Source of the DNA: Acidimicrobiales bacterium
GTDB lineage: Bacteria; Actinomycetota; Acidimicrobiia; Acidimicrobiales; Iamiaceae
DNA length: 54,083 nt
Direction: 5' to 3'
Assembly (NCBI GenBank): GCA_025463365.1
Contig: JAOBWM010000133.1
Coordinates: 1 to 54,083, forward strand
In this document: positions 1 through 11,609 of the stretch, in pieces
Layout: every line of letters starts with the position of its first letter
Numbering within the stretch: the stretch's first letter is position 1
The notes under the pieces: model-generated
The model's database searches: none
Seen by the model: only the letters and a program-made list of their open reading frames with translations
Told to the model about the DNA's origin: nothing
Translations under genes and position numbers: made by a program

Positions 1-559
1 ACAGGGCCGTGGCGCTCACCCCGGTTCCCTTGAGCTCGCCGCCGAGGCTGCGGGTGTAGGAGAGGACGAACGCCTTGCAGCCGCCGTACCCCGCCTGGCC
101 GGGAAGGGGTTGGAACGCCGCGGTCGACGCCACGTTCAACACCCCGCCGCGCCCGCGCTCGACCATCCCCGGCAGGAAGCGTGAGCACAGGTCGGCCACG
201 GCGACGACGTCGACCTCGATCATGTTCATCTCCGCCGCCGGGTCCGAGCCGGCCACGGGCCCGACCGTCGAGAGGCCGGCGTTGTTCACGAGGATGTCGG
301 CGGTGAGGCCGAGATCGGTCACCCGGTCGAGGAGGGAGGCTCGGGCGGCGCGATTGCTGAGGTCGGTGGCGAGGACCTCGGCGCGCACGCCCGATCCTCG
401 GAGCTCGGCGGCCAGGTCCGCGAGCTTCTCGGCGCGGCGCGCCACCAACGTCACCCCGTGACCACGTCGGGCCAGTTCGCGGGCGACTTCGGCCCCGATC
501 CCGGAGGAGGCGCCGGTGACGAGGGCGGTGCGATCCGATGCGGGCGGAGGGAGGCTCAT
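1..559 (-). CDS. Short-chain dehydrogenase/reductase, C-terminus outside window
   Basis: The minus strand from an ATG at 559 reads 186 codons without a stop to the window edge, so the C-terminal part is missing. The N-terminal Rossmann motif TGASSGIG is at residues 15-22. NNAG follows near residue 90, then a serine-containing strand (NVASTAAF) and the catalytic pair YGGCK near 163. This is a classical SDR, an NAD(P)-dependent oxidoreductase, most like the broad YqjQ/DltE-type group; the substrate cannot be read. It diverges from the pyrimidine operon, with a short intergenic region that holds that operon's leader. Confidence 0.85.
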   Translation of the reverse strand, partial: MSLPPPASDRTALVTGASSGIGAEVARELARRGHGVTLVARRAEKLADLAAELRGSGVRAEVLATDLSNRAARASLLDRVTDLGLTADILVNNAGLSTVGPVAGSDPAAEMNMIEVDVVAVADLCSRFLPGMVERGRGGVLNVASTAAFQPLPGQAGYGGCKAFVLSYTRSLGGELKGTGVSATAL

Positions 560-616
560 GGGCGCGAACGATAGGTCAGCGCGGCGCTCGGGTCGGAAGG
601 TGCGGGGGTCGCCTGG

Positions 617-622
617 TAGGTT
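617..622 (+). promoter_or_regulatory. Possible -10 element of the pyrimidine operon
   Basis: TAGGTT matches the TANNNT form and would start transcription near 629-631, just before the PyrR-type hairpin. No convincing -35 is present (TCGGAA at 593-598 with an 18-nt spacer is poor). The assignment rests mainly on position. Confidence 0.35.
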
Positions 623-632
623 GCACCCCTGA

Positions 633-663
633 CCGTGAAGTGGGTCCGGTGAGGCCCACACGG
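633..663 (+). promoter_or_regulatory. PyrR-binding hairpin (pyr attenuator, anti-antiterminator)
   Basis: The element folds as CCGT (633-636) with ACGG (660-663) and GTGGG (640-644) with CCCAC (655-659). It encloses TCCGGTGAGG, which fits the PyrR loop consensus UCCNGNGAGG. The known logic is that UMP-bound PyrR stabilises this hairpin and lets a downstream terminator form. TGAGGC (650-655) is complementary to GCCTCA (703-708) inside the terminator, which gives a candidate 6-bp antiterminator. PyrR itself is not in the window. Confidence 0.8.
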
Positions 664-676
664 ACAGGAGATCGCA

Positions 677-760
677 ATGGCACAACCCACGTCGTCGCCC
701 CCGCCTCAGGCCGGGGGCGTTCTTTTTGCCCGGCCCGATGCCCAGGCGGTGGTTGCGTGA
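677..760 (+). CDS. 27-codon leader ORF overlapping the carA start
   Basis: AGGAG (666-670) precedes an ATG at 677 by 6 nt. The frame is open for 27 codons (MAQPTSSPPPQAGG... ending QAVVA) and stops at TGA 758-760. That stop overlaps the carA GTG at 757 as GTGA. The attenuator terminator (696-727) lies inside this reading frame. The peptide looks like no known protein and is proline-rich where it crosses the terminator stem. I infer that it couples translation to carA, and a ribosome on it would interfere with the terminator hairpin. Coding status is inferred from the ribosome-binding site and the overlap only. Confidence 0.55.
   Translation: MAQPTSSPPPQAGGVLFARPDAQAVVA
696..727 (+). terminator. 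Intrinsic terminator of the pyr attenuator
   Basis: CGCCCCC (696-702) pairs with GGGGGCG (713-719). An inner GCC/GGC pair extends the stem past one bulged C. The hairpin is followed by TTCTTTTT (720-727). It lies between the PyrR-type hairpin and carA, the arrangement expected for transcription attenuation. Confidence 0.85.
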
Positions 761-1910
761 CGGGGGTCCGCCAGGCACTGCTGGTCCTCAGCGACGGGAC
801 GGTGTTCGAGGGCGAGGCGCTCGGTGCCGAGGCCCCCGGTGGGATCGCCGCCGGTGAGGTGGTCTTCAACACCGTGCTCCACGGATACCAGGAGGTCCTC
901 TCGGACCCGTCCTACGCCGGGCAGATCATCACGTTCACCTATCCCCACATCGGCAACTACGGGGTGACGGGCCATGACGACGAGGCCCGCCGGCCCTACT
1001 GCCGGGGCGTGGTCGTGCGAGAGCTCGCCCGCCGCCGATCCAACTGGCGCTCCACCGAGGACCTCGACACCTGGCTCGCGCGCCATGGCGTCCCGGGCAT
1101 CGGGGGGATCGACACCCGCCGGCTGACCCGCCACATCCGTGACACCGGCGCCATGCCGGGGGCGTTCGGCCCGCTCGGGGAGGCCCCCGACGGCACGATG
1201 GTCGACGAAGCATCGCTGCGCACCGCGGCCACGGCCGAGCCCGGCACCGAAGGGGTCGACCTCGTCTCGCAGGTCACCACCGCCGAGTCCTACGTCCTCG
1301 GCGATCACCAGCCCTTCCACGTGGTCGCCTACGACTTCGGCATCAAGGCCACGATCCTGCGCCACCTGGCCGGCTTCGCCCGCGTCGAGGTCGTGCCCGC
1401 CTCCACCACCGCCGCGGACGTCCTGGCTCGCAAGCCCCACGGCGTCTTCTTGTCCAACGGCCCCGGTGATCCGGCCACGGTGCCCTATGCGGTCGAGTCC
1501 ATCCAGGGCCTGCTGGGCGAGGTCCCGGTCTTCGGGATCTGCCTTGGCCACCAGCTCCTGGCCACCGCGCTGGGCGGCTCGATCACCAAGCTCCCGTTCG
1601 GTCACCACGGCGGCAACCATCCGGTTCGCCGCCTGCGCGACGGCGTCGTGGAGATCACCAGCCAGAACCACAACTTCGCCGTCACCGAGGGCTCGATGGC
1701 CGCAGCCGAGGTCACCCACGTCAACCTCAACGACGGCGTGGTCGAGGGCATCCGGGCCAACGAGGTCCCTGCGTTCTCGGTGCAGCACCATCCCGAGGCG
1801 GGCCCCGGCCCGCACGATTCCGCCTACCTGTTCGACGACTTCGCTCGGCTGATGGGCGACCACCACGGCATGCGCGACGTCGCCCACGCCATCACCGGAG
1901 GGGCGGCCTG

Positions 1911-1911
<1 letters not shown>
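757..1911 (+). CDS. carA: Carbamoyl-phosphate synthase small (glutaminase) subunit
   Basis: CarA hydrolyses glutamine and passes ammonia to CarB for carbamoyl phosphate, which feeds pyrimidines and arginine. The 384-residue product has the N-terminal CPSase small-chain domain (about 1-150) and a class I amidotransferase domain. Nucleophile Cys262 lies in GICLGHQ, and the catalytic His/Glu are in QHHPEAGPG. The GTG at 757 is chosen because the family begins shortly before ALLVLSDG. An upstream ATG would add about 73 residues translated from the attenuator. AGGCGG lies upstream, and the start overlaps the leader ORF stop. It shares one base with carB. Confidence 0.95.
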
Positions 1912-5245
<3,334 letters not shown>

Positions 5246-5249
<4 letters not shown>

Positions 5250-6193
5250 GCCGGCGCCTGGTCGTCCCGTCGCTGCCCGTCCGGGTCGGCTCGGTCGAGC
5301 TGCGCAACCCCGTGATGACGGCGTCGGGCACGGCCGGCCACGGCGCTGAGCTGTCGGCGTACCTCGACCTGGCCGGGCTGGGTGCGGTGGTCACCAAGTC
5401 GGTCTCCGCCGATCCCTGGCCGGGCAACCCCGCGCCGCGCGTCCACGAAGCCACCGCCGGGATGCTGAACGCGGTCGGCCTCCAGGGTCCCGGCGTCGCC
5501 ACCTGGCTCGCTGAGGACCTTCCGCCGCTGCTGGCCGCCGGTGCCACGGTCGTCGCCTCGATCTGGGGGCGATCCGTCGCCGACTACCGGCGCGCCGCAG
5601 ACCTGCTGGCCGGCGCGCCGCGCGGTGTCGTCGCGGTCGAGGTCAACCTCAGCTGCCCCAACGTCGAGGACCGCTCGGGCATGTTCGCCCATTCGCCCGA
5701 GGCCACCGAGGCGGCGATGGCGGCCACCGAGGGCTGTGGCCTGCCCCGCTGGGCGAAGTTGAGCCCCAACGTCTTGGACCTGGTGCCGATCGTCGACGCA
5801 GCCATGCGCGGGGGTGCCGAGGCCGTCACGCTCGTGAACACCGTGATGGGCATGGCGATCGATCCCGCCACTCGCACGTACCGCCTCGGCAACGGGGGCG
5901 GGGGCCTGTCCGGCCCCGCCATCCACCCGGTGGCCGTACGGGCGGTGCACGACGTCGCCGCGGCTCGCCCCGACGTACCCATCGTGGGCGTCGGCGGCGT
6001 GGTCGACGCCGACACGGCCGCCGAGCTGCTGGTGGCCGGGGCATCGGCGGTCCAGGTGGGGACGGCGACCTTCGCCGATCCGCGGGCACCAGGACAGGTG
6101 GCAGCAGGACTGGTTGACTGGTGCCGGCGTCACGGGATACGAGACGCGGGCGAACTGACTGGAGCGATTCATGGACACCACCGCCAGCGCTGA
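5246..6193 (+). CDS. pyrD: Dihydroorotate dehydrogenase, class 1B-like catalytic subunit
   Basis: PyrD oxidises dihydroorotate to orotate in the cytosol using FMN. The 315-residue protein has the class 1B signatures VTKSV...[18 protein letters not shown] and NLSCPNVE, with catalytic base Cys137. A C-terminal FMN-phosphate region follows (VGVGGV...[10 protein letters not shown]). The GTG at 5246 overlaps the carB stop as GTGA. Class 1B enzymes normally pair with the iron-sulfur flavoprotein PyrK. No pyrK is in this operon, so the electron acceptor partner must be elsewhere or differ. Confidence 0.93.
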
Positions 6194-6896
6194 GGTGCCG
6201 CTCGTCGATGCGGCACACGACGTGCGCCGCCGGCTCGCCCTCGTGCTCGATTCGGACGACCTGGTCGAGGCCCGTCGCCTCGCCCAGACGCTCCGCCCCT
6301 GGTTCGGGGTGGTGAAGGTCGGCCTGGAGCTGTACAGCGCGGCCGGGCCCGATGCCATCGAGACGATGGCCGAGCTCGGCTACGAGGTGTTCGCCGACCT
6401 CAAGCTCCACGACATCCCGAGCACGGTCGGTCGGGCATCGAAGGTGCTCGGTTCGCTCGGCGCCTCCTACGTCACGATGCACGCCTTCGGCGGCGTCGAC
6501 ATGCTGCGGGCCGGGGTCGAGGGCCTGGCCGAAGGCGCGGGGCTCGCCGGGCTCGAGGAGCCATGTGCCCTCGCGGTCACCATCCTCACGAGCGATGCCG
6601 GCGCCCCGCCTCACATCCTCCCCAAGCGGGTGGCGACCGCCATCGAGGCCGGCTGCGGTGGGCTGGTGTGCGCGGTCGAAGATGCCCGCGAAGCTCGCCA
6701 GCTCGGTCCGCGCCTCACCATCGTGACGCCCGGGATCCGGATGGCCGGCGCCCCCCGGCACGATCAGGCCCGCGCCGCGACACCCCAGGAGGCATTCGAT
6801 GCCGGGTCCGATCTGCTCGTGATCGGTCGGGCCGTGACCGAGGCGCCCGACCCCGTGGTGGCCGCGTCGGAGCTCGTCGAGTCGCTCACCCTCTAG
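6171..6896 (+). CDS. pyrF: Orotidine 5'-phosphate decarboxylase
   Basis: PyrF decarboxylates OMP to UMP, the last step of de novo UMP synthesis. The 241-residue TIM barrel has the substrate-binding aspartate in LVLDSDD and the catalytic FADLKLHDIPSTV motif near 81-93. A phosphate-binding end follows (VTPGIR near 184, LVIGRAVTEAPDP near 217). GGAG lies 9 nt before the ATG. The first 23 bases overlap the end of pyrD. It is the last pyrimidine gene; mihF follows after 77 nt with its own candidate promoter. Confidence 0.95.
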   Translation: MDTTASAEVPLVDAAHDVRRRLALVLDSDDLVEARRLAQTLRPWFGVVKVGLELYSAAGPDAIETMAELGYEVFADLKLHDIPSTVGRASKVLGSLGASYVTMHAFGGVDMLRAGVEGLAEGAGLAGLEEPCALAVTILTSDAGAPPHILPKRVATAIEAGCGGLVCAVEDAREARQLGPRLTIVTPGIRMAGAPRHDQARAATPQEAFDAGSDLLVIGRAVTEAPDPVVAASELVESLTL

Positions 6897-6960
6897 GGGG
6901 ACGGATTCGACCGGTTCGCGCCGGGGTGCAGGGTCCCCAGCCTGGTGCGAAGCCCAGGAG

Positions 6961-6966
6961 TAGGGT
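6961..6966 (+). promoter_or_regulatory. Candidate -10 of a leaderless mihF transcript
   Basis: TAGGGT ends 7 nt before the mihF ATG, which would put the transcription start at or next to the A of the start codon. No good -35 is visible. The same spacing recurs at def, FKBP, marR and hisG. Confidence 0.45.
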
Positions 6967-6973
6967 TTCGGAC

Positions 6974-7288
6974 ATGGCACAGCCCCCGTCACTCACACCC
7001 GAACAGCGTGCGGCAGCCCTTGTAAAGGCAGCAGCAGCACGTAAGGCCCGAGCGGAGCTCAAAGAGCGCCTCAAGCTCGGGTCCGTCACCTTGGCAGAGG
7101 TGTTGCACCAGTCGGAATCCGACGAATTGGTCGGCAAGACGAAGGTGCTCGCCGTGCTCGAATCCCTTCCAGGTGTGGGCAAGGTCAAGGCCCGCCGCAC
7201 CATGGAGGAGATCGGCATCGCCGATACCCGCCGCCTGCGCGGGCTCGGCAAGCAGCAGCGCGAGTCGTTGCTCAACGCCTTCAGCTGA
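6974..7288 (+). CDS. mihF: Actinobacterial integration host factor (mIHF)
   Basis: mIHF is a small nucleoid-associated protein of Actinobacteria that bends DNA and is unrelated to the HU/IHF fold. The 104-residue product has a helical N-terminus (SLTPEQRAAALVKAAAARKARAEL). The C-terminal helix-two-turn-helix core is LPGVGKVKARRTMEEIGI...LRGLGKQQRESLL, which inserts into the minor groove. Length and order match the family. The start is ATG 6974 with no Shine-Dalgarno, in keeping with leaderless translation. A nucleotide kinase gene follows 2 nt after the stop, as gmk does in many Actinobacteria. Confidence 0.93.
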   Translation: MAQPPSLTPEQRAAALVKAAAARKARAELKERLKLGSVTLAEVLHQSESDELVGKTKVLAVLESLPGVGKVKARRTMEEIGIADTRRLRGLGKQQRESLLNAFS

Positions 7289-7290
7289 GG

Positions 7291-7833
7291 GTGCTGGTCA
7301 CCCTCTCGGGTCTTCCCGGGTCGGGCACCAGCACGGTGGCCAGGCCGGCTGCGGCCGCGCTCGGCATCGAGCACCTCGACGGTGGCACCGCCTTCCGAGC
7401 CTTCGCGGCTGAGGAGGGGTTGTCGCTGGCCGAGTTCGCCCAGCGTGCAGAGGTCGATCCAACGATCGACCAGGCCCTCGACCGACGCCTGGCCGACCGC
7501 ATCGCCGCGGGCGATGTCCTCGTGGAGTCGCGCCTGGCCGGCTGGTGGGCGCACCGCGGGGACCACGCCGGGCTCCGCGTCTGGATCGACTGCGACGAGC
7601 GCGAGCGCGCCCGCCGGGTGGGGTCCCGCGACGGCCACGACCTGGCCGACGCGCTGGCCACGAACCGCTCCCGCGAGGCATCCGAGCGAGCGCGCTACCT
7701 CGAGTACTACGGGATCGACCTGACGGACCTGACCATCTACGACCTGGTGCTCGATTCCACGAGCACCGGTCCCGACGAGCTCGTCGACCGGATCGTGGCC
7801 GCCGCCCGGGGGAACGCCCGCGCCGCTCGGTGA
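7291..7833 (+). CDS. Archaeal-type cytidylate kinase family protein
   Basis: This is a P-loop nucleoside monophosphate kinase of 180 residues that resembles archaeal CMP kinases rather than Gmk or bacterial Cmk. The sequence supporting that is the sugar-binding stretch LDGGTAFRAFAAEEGLSLAEFAQRAEVDP, VLVESRLAGWW, the lid ERERARRVGSRDG and YGIDLTDLTIYDLVLD. The P-loop is GLPGSGTST: the canonical Walker A lysine position holds Thr, which I recall from some archaeal family members. The likely reaction is ATP + (d)CMP to ADP + (d)CDP. It starts at GTG 7291, 2 nt after mihF. It occupies the locus where other actinobacteria carry guanylate kinase. Confidence 0.75.
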   Translation: MLVTLSGLPGSGTSTVARPAAAALGIEHLDGGTAFRAFAAEEGLSLAEFAQRAEVDPTIDQALDRRLADRIAAGDVLVESRLAGWWAHRGDHAGLRVWIDCDERERARRVGSRDGHDLADALATNRSREASERARYLEYYGIDLTDLTIYDLVLDSTSTGPDELVDRIVAAARGNARAAR

Positions 7834-7867
7834 CCGATCCGGTGGGTGACCGGTCCGTTGGTGACCG
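7829..7867 (+). repeat. Three short direct repeats after the CMP kinase
   Basis: GGTGACCG occurs at 7829-7836, 7845-7852 and 7860-7867, the first overlapping the kinase stop codon. The region lies between convergent genes. No T-tract or strong hairpin makes it a clear terminator. Confidence 0.4.
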
Positions 7868-7918
7868 GGCGAGCGGGGTGCCCAGGCGGTTGGGGGCGCC
7901 CGGCGAGGCGACCTGCGG

Positions 7919-8581
7919 TCAGGCGAAGCAGGTGTCGACCTCGTCGATCGGGTCGTGCTCCATGGGGCGGTCGAAGAAGTCGTTCACGAACGACTCCCGC
8001 ATGGCGTCCTCGGTCAGCAGCTTCGCCACGCACGCCTTCTGCTTCGCCGTGGCCGGCTTCCCGTCGGAGCCGAACTTCGAGAAGATCTCCTTGAGATCGA
8101 CGTGGCAGGTGCCGTAGGCGTCGAACAGGCCGGCGGCATCGCTGTCGTCCAGGTCGAGGACCTTCAGCTTGTCGCCGTCGCCGCTGCCGAAGTCTTCGGC
8201 GGTCACGCCGGCGGCCTGCATCTCGTCGAGTCCGAGTTGATCGAGCCACTCGTTGGCCAGGCACGACGCCTGGTCGTCGGTGGCGAACACGCCGCCGCCC
8301 AGGTTGCCGACGACGGCGGCAACGTACGCCGCTCGATCGGTCCCCCCGTCGCTGCCGCCAGAGGTGGTGGTGTCGCCCGAGGTCGTCGTGGAGATGGGGT
8401 CGTCGGTGGTGGTGGTCTCGGCGCCACCCGATCCCGTCGTGGTGGTGGCGTTGTCGGAGGTGGTGGTCGCGCCGGCATCGCTGCCGCCGGATGCACCGCA
8501 GGCGCCCAGCGCGAGGGCGAGGAACAGGGAGGTGACGAGGGCCGCGGTGGGGAAGCGGTGGGCTGATCGGGGAGCGTGCAC
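7919..8581 (-). CDS. Putative secreted lipoprotein with Thr-rich linker
   Basis: The 220-residue product has a signal peptide ending in lipobox LGAC with Cys28 as the lipidated residue. A roughly 50-residue low-complexity Thr/Ser/Gly linker of the cell-wall-spanning type follows. The C-terminal domain (about 82-220) carries four cysteines (ASCLAN, GTCHVD, KACVAK, DTCFA), probably two disulfides. I do not recognise the domain. Translation starts at GTG 8581 with GAAAGG just upstream. A -10-like TACGCT at 8617-8612 on the minus strand would give a leader of about 25 nt. It is monocistronic and divergent from rpoZ. Confidence 0.75.
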   Translation of the reverse strand: MHAPRSAHRFPTAALVTSLFLALALGACGASGGSDAGATTTSDNATTTTGSGGAETTTTDDPISTTTSGDTTTSGGSDGGTDRAAYVAAVVGNLGGGVFATDDQASCLANEWLDQLGLDEMQAAGVTAEDFGSGDGDKLKVLDLDDSDAAGLFDAYGTCHVDLKEIFSKFGSDGKPATAKQKACVAKLLTEDAMRESFVNDFFDRPMEHDPIDEVDTCFA

Positions 8582-8697
8582 GGTGGCCTTTCGGGCGGGG
8601 AAGGTCCGGGCAGCGTAGGTGGTCTCGCTCGAACGGCTGCGAGGTTGCTACGGTTGTCCGGCCAAACGCACCCACCGGCAACGAATCGGAAGCCTTG

Positions 8698-9015
8698 ATG
8701 ACCTGGCAGCACGACACCATGATGAACCCGCCGATCGAGGGCCTCCTCGAGCGTGCCGATTCCAAGTTCCGCCTGGTCACGTTGGGCGCCAAGCGGGCGC
8801 GGGACATCAACTCGTACTTCGGCCAGCTCGGCGACACCGCCGGGCAGCTGGTGCCACCGCAGGTCACGTCGGTGGCCCGCAAGCCGCTGTCGATCGCCTT
8901 CGAGGAGATCTCGGCCGACAAGATCGAGGCCGTCCAGGTCGATCCCGAGGCCGCCGCGGCCGAGGCCCAGGCCGCGGCTGATGCGCTGGCTGCTGCGGAG
9001 TCCGCCGACGCCTGA
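8698..9015 (+). CDS. rpoZ: RNA polymerase omega subunit
   Basis: Omega helps assemble RNA polymerase by clamping the beta' C-terminus. The 105-residue product has the conserved core IEGLLERADSKFRLVTLGAKRARDINSY and an AFEEI segment. An Ala-rich C-terminal tail follows (AAAAEAQAAADALAAAES). ATG 8698 is taken as the start; the in-frame TTG just before it and a later ATG are alternatives. It is followed after 21 nt by coaBC, the usual actinobacterial order (without gmk, whose place upstream is taken by the CMP kinase and a lipoprotein gene). Confidence 0.93.
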   Translation: MTWQHDTMMNPPIEGLLERADSKFRLVTLGAKRARDINSYFGQLGDTAGQLVPPQVTSVARKPLSIAFEEISADKIEAVQVDPEAAAAEAQAAADALAAAESADA

Positions 9016-9036
9016 TCGGCGTCGGCCCCCGTCGTG

Positions 9037-10260
9037 ATGCTCTCGGGGAAGCGGGTCGTCCTCGGCGTCACCGGGGGCATCGCCGCCTACAAGGCCATCG
9101 AGGTCTCGCGTCGCCTCGTCGATGCCGGGGCCCACGTGTCGCCGATCATGACCAGGAGCGCCACCCGCTTCGTCGGCGAGGTCACGTTGTCGGCGTTGGC
9201 CTCGGAGCCGGTGCAGACCTCGCTGTGGGACGAGGCTGACCCCATCCCGCACACCCGCCTCGGCCAGAGTGCCGACGTGATCGTCGTGTGCCCGGCCACC
9301 GCCCGGCTGCTGGCCGACTACGCCGCGGGCCGTTCGGCGGACCTGCTCACCGCCACCCTGCTCGCCACGCGGGCCCCCGTCGTGGTCTGCCCGGCGATGC
9401 ACACCGAGATGTGGGAGCACCCGGCGGTCCAGGAGAACCTGGCGACCCTGCGCCGACGCGGCGTGCACGTGGTGGATCCCGAGTCCGGACGGCTGGCCGG
9501 CGGCGACGTCGGCCACGGTCGCCTCGCCGATCCCGCCCGCATCGTTGCCGCCGTCGAGGCCGCCCTCACCGAGCCCGACCTGCACGGTCTGTCCGTGCTG
9601 GTCACCGCAGGCGGGACCCGCGAGCCCATCGACCCGGTCCGCTTCATCGGGAACCGATCCTCGGGCAAGCAGGGCCATGCCATCGCGGCCACGGCGTTGC
9701 GCCGGGGGGCCAAGGTCACCCTGGTGACCACCTCCGCGCTGGCGGTCCCCGCCGAGATCGACGTGGTGCACGTCGCCACCGCGGCCGAGATGCAGCGCGC
9801 CGTCGAGTCGGCCGCCGCGTCCGCCGATGTCGTGGTCATGGCGGCCGCGGTGGCCGACTTCCGGCCCGTGTCCGTGGCTGGCGACAAGCTCAAGAAGGCC
9901 GACGGGATCCCCGAGATCCGCCTCGAGCCCACCACCGACATCCTCGCCGTGCTCGGGGCCACCAAGCGTCCCGGCCAGACCCTCGTCGGCTTTGCCGCCG
10001 AGACGGCCGACGTCGCGGTCAACGCCCAGGCCAAGCTGGCCGCCAAGGGCGCCGACCTGCTGGTGGCCAACGACGTGGGCGCGCCCGAGACCGGGTTCGA
10101 GCACGACACCAACGCGGTGGTCATCTATTCCGCCACCGCCGAGCCGGTCGAGGTCCCCCTCGCGGCCAAGGATGCGGTGGCCGAGGCGGTTCTCGACTCG
10201 GTCGTCGCGTGCCGCCTAGAGTCCGCCGGTTCGTCAAAACCTCAATTCCCGACCAAGTAA
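9037..10260 (+). CDS. coaBC: Bifunctional phosphopantothenoylcysteine decarboxylase / phosphopantothenate-cysteine ligase
   Basis: CoaBC performs two steps of coenzyme A synthesis. The CoaC flavoprotein half (about 1-185) shows [11 protein letters not shown] at the FMN site, a His in [19 protein letters not shown], and the substrate loop [13 protein letters not shown]. The CoaB ligase half (about 186-390) has [25 protein letters not shown] for CTP and [11 protein letters not shown]. The 407 residues match the usual length. The start is ATG 9037, or the GTG directly before it. metK follows 20 nt after the stop. Confidence 0.95.
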   Translation: MLSGKRVVLGVTGGIAAYKAIEVSRRLVDAGAHVSPIMTRSATRFVGEVTLSALASEPVQTSLWDEADPIPHTRLGQSADVIVVCPATARLLADYAAGRSADLLTATLLATRAPVVVCPAMHTEMWEHPAVQENLATLRRRGVHVVDPESGRLAGGDVGHGRLADPARIVAAVEAALTEPDLHGLSVLVTAGGTREPIDPVRFIGNRSSGKQGHAIAATALRRGAKVTLVTTSALAVPAEIDVVHVATAAEMQRAVESAAASADVVVMAAAVADFRPVSVAGDKLKKADGIPEIRLEPTTDILAVLGATKRPGQTLVGFAAETADVAVNAQAKLAAKGADLLVANDVGAPETGFEHDTNAVVIYSATAEPVEVPLAAKDAVAEAVLDSVVACRLESAGSSKPQFPTK

Positions 10261-10280
10261 GTCAACAAGGAGCACACCCC

Positions 10281-11474
<1,194 letters not shown>

Positions 11475-11524
11475 TCCGGCGTCGGGGCCGCTGCCGGCCG
11501 CGGCCACCGAATGACGAGTCCCGA

Positions 11525-11555
11525 CGAAGGGGTGGGCCCTGTGCCCGCCCCTTCG
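11525..11555. terminator. Strong hairpin between metK and priA
   Basis: A 13-bp stem pairs 11525-11537 with 11543-11555, with one G-U pair and a 5-nt loop. No T-tract follows, so it may be a weak terminator or an mRNA 3' stabiliser for metK. Confidence 0.45.
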
Positions 11556-11609
11556 CCGCGTCCGGGCCAGCGTGAAGCCGGGCCCAGGGCGTGTGGGAGG
11601 GTGACGGGG

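Noticed and set aside
10261-10280. SAM riboswitch before metK
   Set aside because: The gap after coaBC is 20 nt and contains only the ribosome-binding site.
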